This document shows positions 1 to 6,349 of a stretch of DNA of 7,806 nt, piece by piece. Under the pieces are notes generated by a model, which saw nothing but the letters and a program-made list of their open reading frames with translations, was not told the origin of the DNA and ran no database searches. The position numbers and the translations under genes were made by a program. The first letter of the stretch is position 1, and the number at the start of each line of letters is the position of its first letter. Source of the DNA: Chitinophagaceae bacterium (GTDB lineage Bacteria; Bacteroidota; Bacteroidia; Chitinophagales; UBA10324); NCBI GenBank assembly GCA_023251195.1, contig JAHEZG010000185.1:1-7806 (forward strand). Reading direction: 5' to 3'.

Positions 1-1694
1 AATTTGTTAATGGAAAAAGATTGGTCTTTTGAAATTGCCATGATGAAATAAATTCCGTCGGCTAAATCGCTTACAGGAATTTCTATTGATTGATTTTTTG
101 CTTTAATGATTTTTACCTGCCTTCCAGTTACATCAGTAATTACAAGATTGCATAATTCAATTGTTGTTTGAATAATGAGTTTATCAGAAACAGGATTCGG
201 AAATAATTTCCAATCGTTTTTTGTAATTTCATTTATTGAGGTGGTTGTATCAATCACTCTGAAACTTCCCATCATTCCATCATCTTCGTGGTGTAACAGA
301 TGGCAGTGATACATGTATGGAACGCTGTCGTCAGCAAAATCTTCAAACTTGGTAATGAACTCAACATACTGTTGTGGCATCAAAAGCACAACATCTTTTT
401 TTCCCTGTTCGTAATTTGGAACAGCACCACCATTAACATTCAAAATATAAAAGTGCATGTCGTGAATATGAAATGGATGTGCAATGCCTGTGTTGTTGGT
501 CACTCTCCACTTTTCAGTAGTATTTAGGTAGGTGGTTACATTAATTACATTCATATCAAAATGAACTCCGTTGATATTAAATGGTCCTGCCACTTGCCCT
601 TGCGCACTCATCATTGTGTCAGGTGCTAAAGTGAAAGTTCTTGAAACAGTAAAACCAGTCCACGGAATATTTGCAATTAAATTAGTTGGAGTAGTTGTTA
701 CAGCATTTGTTGTTTGTGCTCCGATATTTATTTGAAGCAATCCGAAGTCGGCGCCGTTCAGCGGATTCAAATTATAATCAGGAATGTTTCCGCCCATCAT
801 GCCTGTAACAGTTGCTGCTCCATAAATTCCATTGGGCAATTCCGAACTGTAACTGTTCAGAAAAATTGTATCGCCCATCATTCCCTGCAAGTCCAAAAGT
901 ATTTCGGCGCGTTCGCCGGGGCTTAATCTTATTCTTGTTAAAGTAATGGCACTGTCTAACAAACCGCCATCACTTGCAATCATTTTAAAAGTTTTGTTGG
1001 CTGTAAATCCGAAATTATAAGTTCGGGTAGAAGAGCCGTTGAGTAATCGAAAACGAATTACCTGCGATGGCGCATCGAGATACGGATGAACAGTTCCATT
1101 CACCATTACTGCAGTATCTAATTCTGTTGCAATTGCAATCTGATGTAAAATGTCGAACGATTTTGTTTGTACAATAATTGGAAAATCATCCACGCCATAA
1201 TTTCTTGGAAGCGTTAATGCGGCTTCATCATTATCCTTCACGATTATCATTCCGGCAATTCCTTTTGAAACATGCAGGTCAGTTTTATTATCGCCATGCG
1301 GATGATACCAAAATGTTCCGGCAGAATTTAACATTTGAAAATATGGACTCCAGGTTGTCCCTTGGTTTATCACCTGATGCGGCCCACCATCATCCATTGG
1401 CGGCACATGTAATCCATGCCAGTGAATAGTGGTTGAGTTTCCAAATCCGGTTAAACTGTTTGTAACATTCATTGTCACCCAATCACCTTTGTTTACGATT
1501 AATGTTGGAGCGAGCAAGGCGCCGTTAATTCCATAAGTTGGTGTATTAATTCCCGGGTAAAACTGAGTGCTTCCGTTTTGAATATTCAGATTGAATGTGG
1601 TTCCGGTTAATGCCGGTGGAATTAAAAGTGGATTTTGCGCAACCATTATTTTGGTGCAAAAAATCACACAGAGGAATATGAAAATTTTTTTCAT
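1..1694 (-). CDS. Secreted multicopper oxidase (CueO/bilirubin oxidase type) with T9SS sorting domain, 3' end cut by window
   Basis: The frame is open from ATG at 1694 to the left edge (564 codons). The protein should use O2 as electron acceptor to oxidise Cu(I) or organic substrates at the cell surface. All four copper-ligand blocks of the family are present: HWHG at residues 91-94, WYHPH at 129-133, HPFHIH at 406-411 and HCHLLHHEDDGMM at 463-475. C464, H469 and M474 are the expected type 1 copper ligands; the final block closely resembles that of E. coli CueO. The N-terminus is a Sec-type signal peptide (MKKIFIFLCV..., Ala-Gln at 19-20) without a twin arginine. A T9SS type A domain starts at FPNP (498-501) and runs to 'DGIYFIMAIS'. 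Probably fewer than about ten residues are missing. No long Met-rich insert like that of CueO is seen, only scattered MM pairs (272, 299, 361). The start lies 1 bp after the previous gene's stop, so translation is probably coupled. Substrate specificity cannot be read from the sequence. Confidence 0.93.
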   Translation of the reverse strand, partial: MKKIFIFLCVIFCTKIMVAQNPLLIPPALTGTTFNLNIQNGSTQFYPGINTPTYGINGALLAPTLIVNKGDWVTMNVTNSLTGFGNSTTIHWHGLHVPPMDDGGPHQVINQGTTWSPYFQMLNSAGTFWYHPHGDNKTDLHVSKGIAGMIIVKDNDEAALTLPRNYGVDDFPIIVQTKSFDILHQIAIATELDTAVMVNGTVHPYLDAPSQVIRFRLLNGSSTRTYNFGFTANKTFKMIASDGGLLDSAITLTRIRLSPGERAEILLDLQGMMGDTIFLNSYSSELPNGIYGAATVTGMMGGNIPDYNLNPLNGADFGLLQINIGAQTTNAVTTTPTNLIANIPWTGFTVSRTFTLAPDTMMSAQGQVAGPFNINGVHFDMNVINVTTYLNTTEKWRVTNNTGIAHPFHIHDMHFYILNVNGGAVPNYEQGKKDVVLLMPQQYVEFITKFEDFADDSVPYMYHCHLLHHEDDGMMGSFRVIDTTTSINEITKNDWKLFPNPVSDKLIIQTTIELCNLVITDVTGRQVKIIKAKNQSIEIPVSDLADGIYFIMAISKDQSFSINK

Positions 1695-1695
1695 T

Positions 1696-2388
1696 TCAGT
1701 GCTGTACAATTATTTTTTTAACGAATAGGATTTTATTTTTTTCAAGAATCGAAATGAAATAAAATCCATTTGCAATATTTTTTGTTGAAATAAAATCAGC
1801 GATTGAATTTCCTGATTGAATTTCTTTTCCTGAATAATCAGAAATCAGGTATTGATTTGACGAAGAAAATTTTGAATGAATAAAAATTAAATCAGCACAA
1901 GGATTCGGATAAATGCTGAAATCATTGTTGGAATAAAACTCACCTGCAATTCCGGTTGGATTAACTGAAAGAATGTAAGTAAGTGTGTCTTTTAGTTGTG
2001 GTGTATTTATATCCCACACTGCATATTTAATAATGGCCATTCCATAAATCTGATGAGGAGTAATATGAATCAACACCAAACCGTATTCGCCGGGAATAAC
2101 CGGAAGCATTGTTCCACTATCAAGCAGTGAAGTGTTACAGGCGGCATTATCACAAACCGATGCCTCCCAATTTGCCGGAACACTCTCACTTATTTTTTTC
2201 CATTGTAGTTGAATGGTATCAGCAGAAATATTGAGTTGCTGAATTGATAAGGTTTGCAAATCGTCAAGCATACCAAAAGCTTCTACGGAGTCGCCTGGAA
2301 TAATGCTGTACGATTGCGCAAAAGAAAAATCAGTAGCCGCAACAAGTACGGCTACTGATAAAATTATTCTTTTGATTTTTTTATTCAT
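1696..2388 (-). CDS. Secreted T9SS-sorted protein with a Cys pair, function unknown
   Basis: This is a 230-aa protein with a signal peptide (lysine-rich start MNKKIKR, hydrophobic stretch 8-23, likely cleavage after FSFA at about 24). Residues about 28-142 form a beta-rich, Ig-like-looking region. It contains a C-x4-C pair (C79, C84) in the context NWEASVCDNAAC and a closing 'YAVWD' strand. I recall similar 'VPxxW...CD...C' regions in other exported Bacteroidota proteins, but the family has no known function that I can name. A T9SS type A domain begins at YPNP (160-163) and ends in 'GFYFISIL' plus a basic tail. The gene starts 2 bp after the stop of the upstream thioredoxin-like gene and ends 1 bp before the multicopper oxidase start, so it is embedded in that operon. 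A role as a structural or redox partner of the oxidase is inference from position only. Confidence 0.85.
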   Translation of the reverse strand: MNKKIKRIILSVAVLVAATDFSFAQSYSIIPGDSVEAFGMLDDLQTLSIQQLNISADTIQLQWKKISESVPANWEASVCDNAACNTSLLDSGTMLPVIPGEYGLVLIHITPHQIYGMAIIKYAVWDINTPQLKDTLTYILSVNPTGIAGEFYSNNDFSIYPNPCADLIFIHSKFSSSNQYLISDYSGKEIQSGNSIADFISTKNIANGFYFISILEKNKILFVKKIIVQH

Positions 2389-2390
2389 GC

Positions 2391-3173
2391 TTAATGAGCA
2401 ACTGTTAATTTTTGTGTTGCAGTTTTTCCGTTCGCAGTGAGGCGAACGAGGTAAATACCATTTGAAAGTTCAGCTGTATTAAAATGCTTAGTCACCAAAC
2501 CGGTTTCATTTTCATTGGCAATCACCGCAATTTGTTTTCCGGTAATATCTGTTACATCAATCGTCAGCTTCGCTGTTTCATTTAATGAAACTGTAATAGA
2601 AACATTTTCGCTCGATGGGTTCGGATAAATTTCAAATGAAGAAACGGCAGTTGGTAATTCTGTTACACTTGAAGTAATACCAAGTAATGCCATGATTGAA
2701 TCTCTCATGATCGTGGTATCACTGGTTGAGAAACTCAAAGTCGAAAACATAACTCGGTGATCGCTTCCACCAAGCAATACCACTGTTGGCATTCCGAAGC
2801 CGCCATAGTTTGCTACATGAACAGCACCACTATCATACGGCATATAGAGTGAAAGATTATTTGATGAAGTCCATGTTGAAGTATAGGCACAGGTTGTTGT
2901 ATTGTTAAATGGCATTGCATAAGCAGTAATGGTACCGGGATGAGTTGCCAGAATGTGATTAGCCATTGCCTGAATTTTTTGTGCAGGTGGCGGACAAGCC
3001 CCGCAGTTCGGCATGAAGAAGTGAAGTATCACTGCCTTGCCTGCATCAAGGTCGGCAAACAAGTCATGTGAAACACCATTGCAATCCTGACCGGTTAATT
3101 GCATCGCTGTTTGTGCTTTGGAAATCGTAAGAACGAACATCAAAGCGATTGATAAGTAAATTGATTTTTTCAT
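2391..3173 (-). CDS. Secreted thioredoxin-fold protein with CGAC motif and T9SS domain (copy 2)
   Basis: This 260-aa protein has a signal peptide (MKKSIYLSIALMF..., likely cleavage after SKA at 18-20). The mature part looks like a TlpA/thioredoxin-type fold: a strand ending in 'HFFMPN', then CGAC at 57-60, a helix, and a GMP motif (127-129) that fits the conserved cis-proline loop. The tryptophan of the classic WCGPC motif is replaced by Asn. Two further cysteines, C31 and C95, are shared with the upstream paralogue, giving four conserved cysteines. The C-terminal T9SS type A domain starts at YPNP (183-186) and ends 'GIYLVRLTANGK'. The expected activity is thiol-disulfide exchange or metal/thiol handling outside the cell; the partner is unknown. 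It follows its paralogue by 31 bp and precedes the next gene by 2 bp. No Shine-Dalgarno site is visible, as is usual in this phylum. Confidence 0.88.
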   Translation of the reverse strand: MKKSIYLSIALMFVLTISKAQTAMQLTGQDCNGVSHDLFADLDAGKAVILHFFMPNCGACPPPAQKIQAMANHILATHPGTITAYAMPFNNTTTCAYTSTWTSSNNLSLYMPYDSGAVHVANYGGFGMPTVVLLGGSDHRVMFSTLSFSTSDTTIMRDSIMALLGITSSVTELPTAVSSFEIYPNPSSENVSITVSLNETAKLTIDVTDITGKQIAVIANENETGLVTKHFNTAELSNGIYLVRLTANGKTATQKLTVAH

Positions 3174-3176
3174 TTT
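3110..3176 (-). repeat. Direct repeat, leader copy B (5' end of the downstream thioredoxin-like gene)
   Basis: This 67-bp stretch covers the signal-peptide codons and 3 bp before the ATG. It matches 3918-3984 with 6 mismatches by eye (about 91% identity), most of them synonymous. It marks the tandem duplication of the two thioredoxin-like genes. Confidence 0.85.
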
Positions 3177-3204
3177 TGGAATTAAAGAATTGTTTTTATG
3201 AAAA

Positions 3205-3981
3205 TTATTTTACAACACTGAACTTAGAAGTAATGGTTTCTCCATCAGCAGTAAGTTGTACAAAATAAATTCCTGCATTCAACAAAGAAGTATTGATTTC
3301 AAATGTTTGTTTTCCAGCTGTAAGTTTTTTTGAAGGAGAAGAAATTATTTTTTGTCCGAGCGTATTGAACACTTCAATAGAAACTCCTGAAGCTTTGGTC
3401 AAATTGTAGGATAACACCGTTGAAGCAGTGGTCGGGTTTGGATAAAGGCTAACTTCTTCAGTTACATTTTTAAAATCAGACACTCCGGCAATAGCTGAAA
3501 GCGAATTGTTGATTGCATTTTGCAGTTGTGTTGTGGTAACTGTTCCGTTCTGTGAAAAATATTTTGTGTGAGTTGTTCCACCACCAACAACAACTGTTTT
3601 AGGCATACCACCAGAACCATAATTTGCCTGCGGGTTAACATTTCCTGCATTGTCAAATGTGGCTGTTGCGGTTACACTATTTGTAGTAGACCAACTTGAC
3701 AAACTGCTGCAACTACCGTTGCCTGCATCATCAAACAAGTAAAAAACAACATTTGGATTTCCCATTGTAGCAATGGTGTTTGAAGCAGCTACAGCTGAAC
3801 CAACACAAGCGCCACATGGCATTACCCAAACCATCACTACTGTTTTTCCGGCATCAAGATCGGTAAATAAAGTATGGCTCATACTGGCGCAATCAGTTGC
3901 AGTAAAATCGAAGGCGGTTTGTGCTTTGGAAATTGTAAGAACAAATAACAAAGCAATTGATAGGTAAATTGATTTTTTCAT
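3205..3981 (-). CDS. Secreted thioredoxin-fold protein with CGAC motif and T9SS domain (copy 1)
   Basis: This 258-aa protein is a tandem paralogue of the gene just downstream. The first 23 residues are nearly identical to that copy (one substitution, L12 versus M12). The shared mature block includes 'DC' (C31), 'LFxDLDAGK' (39-46), 'MP' then CGAC (C56, C59), C91 and the cis-Pro-like GMP (125-127). Beyond these anchors the thioredoxin-like region has diverged strongly, which suggests different partners. Relative to copy 2, one residue before the CGAC motif is missing. A T9SS type A domain starts at YPNP (180-183) and ends 'GIYFVQLTADGE' plus a lysine tail. It is the first gene of the tight four-gene cluster. 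The 122 bp upstream may carry the cluster's promoter, although read-through from the Cys-rich gene is also possible because no terminator is visible there. Thiol-disulfide chemistry is inferred from the motif. Confidence 0.88.
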   Translation of the reverse strand: MKKSIYLSIALLFVLTISKAQTAFDFTATDCASMSHTLFTDLDAGKTVVMVWVMPCGACVGSAVAASNTIATMGNPNVVFYLFDDAGNGSCSSLSSWSTTNSVTATATFDNAGNVNPQANYGSGGMPKTVVVGGGTTHTKYFSQNGTVTTTQLQNAINNSLSAIAGVSDFKNVTEEVSLYPNPTTASTVLSYNLTKASGVSIEVFNTLGQKIISSPSKKLTAGKQTFEINTSLLNAGIYFVQLTADGETITSKFSVVK

Positions 3982-3984
3982 TTT
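3918..3984 (-). repeat. Direct repeat, leader copy A (5' end of the upstream thioredoxin-like gene)
   Basis: This is the partner of 3110-3176, in the same orientation, 808 bp apart. Similarity falls abruptly just upstream of the ATG and, on the coding side, beyond the signal peptide. Confidence 0.85.
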
Positions 3985-4103
3985 GTAAGAATTTTAGTTT
4001 TAAAAATTATTGTTGAATTGCATTAAAAATTACATGTGAATGAAGTAAAAACATCAAAGCCCGAACAGCAAGTTGTCTTTCGGTTGAAACCAAGAAATAA
4101 AAA
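3982..4103. other. 122-bp gap between the Cys-rich gene and the T9SS cluster
   Basis: This AT-rich spacer has no ORF and no hairpin with a T tract. On the minus strand a TTTG at 4058-4055 and TAATTTTT at 4032-4025 resemble the Bacteroidota -33/-7 promoter elements (TTTG and TAnnTTTG). However, the last -7 base is wrong and the 22-bp spacing is slightly long. The gap may hold a promoter for the downstream cluster, but this is weak. Confidence 0.3.
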
Positions 4104-4511
4104 TCAAATAAGAAACTGCTGCTCGAGAATAATAATATCCTCTTTCGGTGGCGGTGGATGAAATCCATTAAAAGCAAAATGTAATTCTGCAGATATTACA
4201 GGCTGAATATTTTTCTCAGCATTTATGACATAAACTATAGGTTGAAAAATTTTTGCATCAATTGTTTTTACAAAATGATACTGCCCGAATGTTCCAAATA
4301 TTGCAAGGTGTTCTTTTTGACACCCGGAATCTTTCGCGTTCCCCTTTTCTTTTTCGCAACATGATTTCCTGCAACAGTCAGGTAATTCCTTTGATTCATT
4401 ACAACAAGAATACATCCCTGTAGCACAAAGCGCAGCACATATATGTGAATGCAACATCACCAACAATAAAAGTGATGCAATTCCTCTTGATATGTATTGT
4501 GTTGATTTCAA
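4104..4511 (-). CDS. Small Cys-rich exported protein, possible metal-binding
   Basis: This is a 135-aa protein. No ATG is available between the in-frame stop upstream and the signal peptide. TTG at 4511 is the only ordinary start and gives a good n-region (MKSTQYISRG) and a hydrophobic stretch at 11-20, so I chose it. After the membrane segment comes a cluster of nine cysteines (25, 29, 36, 37, 46, 47, 51, 52, 64), including three CC pairs and one CxxxC, mixed with Lys/Glu. The C-terminal half has no cysteine and ends in a proline run (FHPPPPKED, 117-125) and 'EQQFLI'. I do not recognise a named family. There is no valid lipobox and no T9SS domain, so the likely location is the periplasm or anchored in the inner membrane. 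Cysteine clustering and the oxidase downstream on the same strand suggest copper or other soft-metal binding; that is inference. Whether it is co-transcribed with the cluster 122 bp downstream is unclear. Confidence 0.72.
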   Translation of the reverse strand: MKSTQYISRGIASLLLLVMLHSHICAALCATGMYSCCNESKELPDCCRKSCCEKEKGNAKDSGCQKEHLAIFGTFGQYHFVKTIDAKIFQPIVYVINAEKNIQPVISAELHFAFNGFHPPPPKEDIIILEQQFLI

Positions 4512-4698
4512 AACTGTTTTACGAATGTAAGTGAAATTTTTAACTCACTGATTATTTGTTTTCCCAAAAAAATGTAGAAGTATTTTTTTGATTTTTTTCA
4601 TGAACCATTGACTTGATTTAATTTAAAATTTTACAGTTAATTTCTATTTGTTAGAGAAGGTAAAATATTCCACCAAACACCCCACCGATCAAAAACCA

Positions 4699-4728
4699 AA
4701 CCCCTGTAATCGTTGGCTATCAAGGGTT
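4699..4728 (-). terminator. Orphan minus-strand hairpin with T-rich tail
   Basis: Read on the minus strand, AACCCTTG pairs with CAGGGGTT (8 bp including one U-G wobble) around a 14-nt loop, followed by TGGTTTTT. On the plus strand the wobble becomes a C/A mismatch and no T tract follows, so the minus orientation is favoured. No gene ends just before it on that strand. It follows the tRNA-tail-like sequence at 4767-4747 by about 20 bp, which is the usual position of a tRNA terminator. Confidence 0.45.
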
Positions 4729-4746
4729 CCAAAAATTGTGTCGAGG

Positions 4747-4767
4747 TCTGAAGAGGGGATTCGAATC
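4747..4767 (-). other. tRNA 3'-end-like remnant, minus strand (weak)
   Basis: On the minus strand GATTCGAATCCCCTCTTC resembles a tRNA T-loop (TTCGAAT) plus the 3' half of a T-stem and acceptor. The preceding bases do not form the T-stem (the invariant 53-61 pair would be A/C), and no D-arm or anticodon arm lies upstream. It may be a degraded tRNA tail or half of an att site. GATTCGAATC (4758-4767) is also a perfect palindrome, so chance is possible. Confidence 0.3.
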
Positions 4768-4914
4768 TAAAATTTTAACAAAAAAAAATTATTTTCCATT
4801 TTATTTTTATTTTTGATTCTTCGATGATCCTTAACAGAATTTGTTTCACTTTTGCTTCATCACGATTATATGTTTAATTATAATTATCTTTCTATCAGTG
4901 CTTTACATGCAAAA

Positions 4915-4935
4915 GTTCGATTCCTAACGGGACCA
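4915..4935 (+). other. tRNA 3'-tail fragment, candidate att-site scar
   Basis: G followed by TTCGATT, CCTAA, CGGGACC and A has exactly the spacing of tRNA positions 53-73: T-loop, 3' T-stem strand, 7-nt acceptor strand and discriminator base. A T run (4939-4943) follows soon after. The expected partner strands are missing. Bases 4911-4915 (AAAAG) do not pair with CCTAA as a T-stem, and no GGTCCCG-type 5' acceptor strand lies about 70 bp upstream. This is the pattern left when an integrative element recombines in a tRNA T-arm and duplicates the 3' end. No CCA is encoded, which is common in this phylum. The tRNA identity cannot be told. Confidence 0.45.
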
Positions 4936-4990
4936 CTCTTTTTAGTTACAAGTTATTTGTTGACCTGATATTTCTAAATACATTTCAGAA

Positions 4991-6349
4991 TTGAATCTTC
5001 CTGAAAAATTTATTGAACGATTACAAAAACAATTCGGAACAAAATCTTCTGATTTAACTAAATCGTTTGATGCGCCGTCACCAACAAGCATTCGAATTCA
5101 TCAAAACAAACAAAAAGAATATTCAGGTGAAAAAATTCCGTGGAGCAACTCAGGATATTATTTACCGGAGCGACCGCTGTTTACCATTGATCCATTGTTT
5201 CATGCAGGTTGTTATTATGTGCAGGAAGCAAGTTCCATGTTTTTAGAACAGGTGTTTACGCAACTATTGTCGAAAGAAGAAAAAATAAGTGTGCTTGATT
5301 TATGTGCTGCACCGGGAGGGAAAAGCACACACATCTCTACTCTTATAAATGATGAAAGCGTTTTGGTTTCAAATGAAGTGATTGCATCGCGCGCAAATAT
5401 TCTGAAAGAAAACATTATTAAACAAGGAAGCGGGAATGTGATTGTGACTAACAGCGATGCAAAATATTTCAGTGAGCTGAGTGAAGTGTTTGACTGCATT
5501 GTAATTGATGCGCCTTGCAGCGGCGAAGGTTTATTCAGAAAAGATAAAAATGCTATAGATGAATGGAGTGAAAACAGTGCTCATCATTGCAGCATTCGCC
5601 AACAACGGATTTTAGAAGATGTAATTCCTTGTTTGAAGAAAAACGGTTTGCTCATATATTCAACCTGCACTTTTAATCCGGAAGAAAATGAAATGCAATT
5701 GAAATGGCTGAAAGAGAAATATGGTTTCAGCGGAGTGCAATTAAAAACCGAAAGCAGTTGGAATATTGATGAGTGGAACGAAGATGATTTATATGGTTAT
5801 CGTTTTCTTACCAATAAAATAAAAGGCGAAGGATTTTTTTTGGCGGTGTTACGAAAAAAAAATTCTGATACTGCTATTGGAAATTCTACAAACAAAAAAT
5901 TCGTTTCGTGGATGCCTGAACTTTGTATTGAGAAAGAAATTTCTCCAATAAGAAATTGGATAAATCAAAATGAATCAGAAAATATTTATAAATGGAAGGA
6001 AAATTATTTTCTAATGAGCAATGAACAATTGAAAATGATGAATGAGTTAAGCGATCGTGTGAAAATTATTTATGCAGGCGTGGACTTGGCTTCTAAAAAA
6101 CACGATGAATTTATTCCTTCACCAGCCCTTGCATTATTTGAGCGGATAAATATTTCTTCATTCAATAATCTGAATTTATCTATAGAACAAGCCCTCAGTT
6201 TTCTCCGAAAAGATTCTTTACAGATTTCTTCATTGGAAAAAGGCTGGATGCTTGCTGTATTTGAAAATCATCCTCTCGGCTGGGTGAAATCATTAGGAAA
6301 CCGAATGAATAACTATTTCCCCATGGAATGGCGGATAAAAAATTATTAA
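4991..6349 (+). CDS. rsmF: RsmF/NOL1-NOP2-Sun family rRNA (cytosine-C5) methyltransferase
   Basis: This complete 452-aa cytoplasmic enzyme is expected to transfer a methyl group from S-adenosylmethionine to C5 of a cytosine in rRNA (16S C1407 for E. coli RsmF; the exact site here is unproven). An N-terminal RNA-binding segment (1-70) leads into 'GCYYVQEASSM' (73-83), then the SAM-binding LDLCAAPGGKS (102-112). The two family cysteines follow: motif IV DAPCSGEGLF (C176) and motif VI STCTFNPEEN (C226, the usual nucleophile). The C-terminal part (about 300-452), with 'HPLGWVKSLGNRMNNYFP' near the end, matches the RsmF-specific extension and PUA-like domain. The start is TTG at 4991. An in-frame TGA lies at 4961 with no ATG or GTG between, and the resulting N-terminus (M-N-LPEKFIERL) has the LPE-x-F pattern typical of homologues. 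The gene is monocistronic in view and convergent with recQ. Confidence 0.93.
   Translation: MNLPEKFIERLQKQFGTKSSDLTKSFDAPSPTSIRIHQNKQKEYSGEKIPWSNSGYYLPERPLFTIDPLFHAGCYYVQEASSMFLEQVFTQLLSKEEKISVLDLCAAPGGKSTHISTLINDESVLVSNEVIASRANILKENIIKQGSGNVIVTNSDAKYFSELSEVFDCIVIDAPCSGEGLFRKDKNAIDEWSENSAHHCSIRQQRILEDVIPCLKKNGLLIYSTCTFNPEENEMQLKWLKEKYGFSGVQLKTESSWNIDEWNEDDLYGYRFLTNKIKGEGFFLAVLRKKNSDTAIGNSTNKKFVSWMPELCIEKEISPIRNWINQNESENIYKWKENYFLMSNEQLKMMNELSDRVKIIYAGVDLASKKHDEFIPSPALALFERINISSFNNLNLSIEQALSFLRKDSLQISSLEKGWMLAVFENHPLGWVKSLGNRMNNYFPMEWRIKNY

Larger units (their letters stand above)
4512..4990. other. 479-bp divergent intergenic region
   Basis: No coding region is supported on either strand. 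It separates the minus-strand exported-protein cluster from the plus-strand methyltransferase, so promoters for both must lie in or near it. I found no convincing TTTG/TAnnTTTG pair (TATGTTTA at 4870-4877 is a 7/8 match to the -7 element but lacks a well-spaced -33). The recognisable contents are a minus-strand hairpin with T tract (4728-4699), a minus-strand tRNA-tail-like sequence (4767-4747) and a plus-strand tRNA-tail-like sequence (4915-4935). The stretch at 4770-4820 is A/T homopolymer-rich. Confidence 0.8.

Noticed and set aside
1178..1429. 83-aa His-rich plus-strand open frame
   Set aside because: It is antisense to the oxidase copper-motif region; the histidines come from complementary reading of Trp/His/Met-rich codons.
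2035..2068. H-x3-H-x3-G-M pattern (H108, H112, M117) in the unknown T9SS protein, echoing the type 1 copper motif of the oxidase
   Set aside because: There is no HCH context, no cupredoxin strand pattern and no second His block. I recall related regions from other proteins without these residues, so chance is more likely.
4025..4058. Bacteroidota-type promoter (TTTG / TAATTTTT) upstream of the T9SS cluster
   Set aside because: It has one mismatch in the -7 element and 22-bp spacing in very AT-rich DNA, so it is not distinguishable from background and is kept only as a remark.
4651..4700. CRISPR or other short tandem repeat array in the intergenic region
   Set aside because: No unit recurs at regular spacing; only homopolymer and AT-rich runs are seen.
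4740..4940. An intact tRNA gene in the intergenic region
   Set aside because: Neither T-arm-like tail has a pairing 5' acceptor strand, D-arm or anticodon arm within the necessary distance on its strand.
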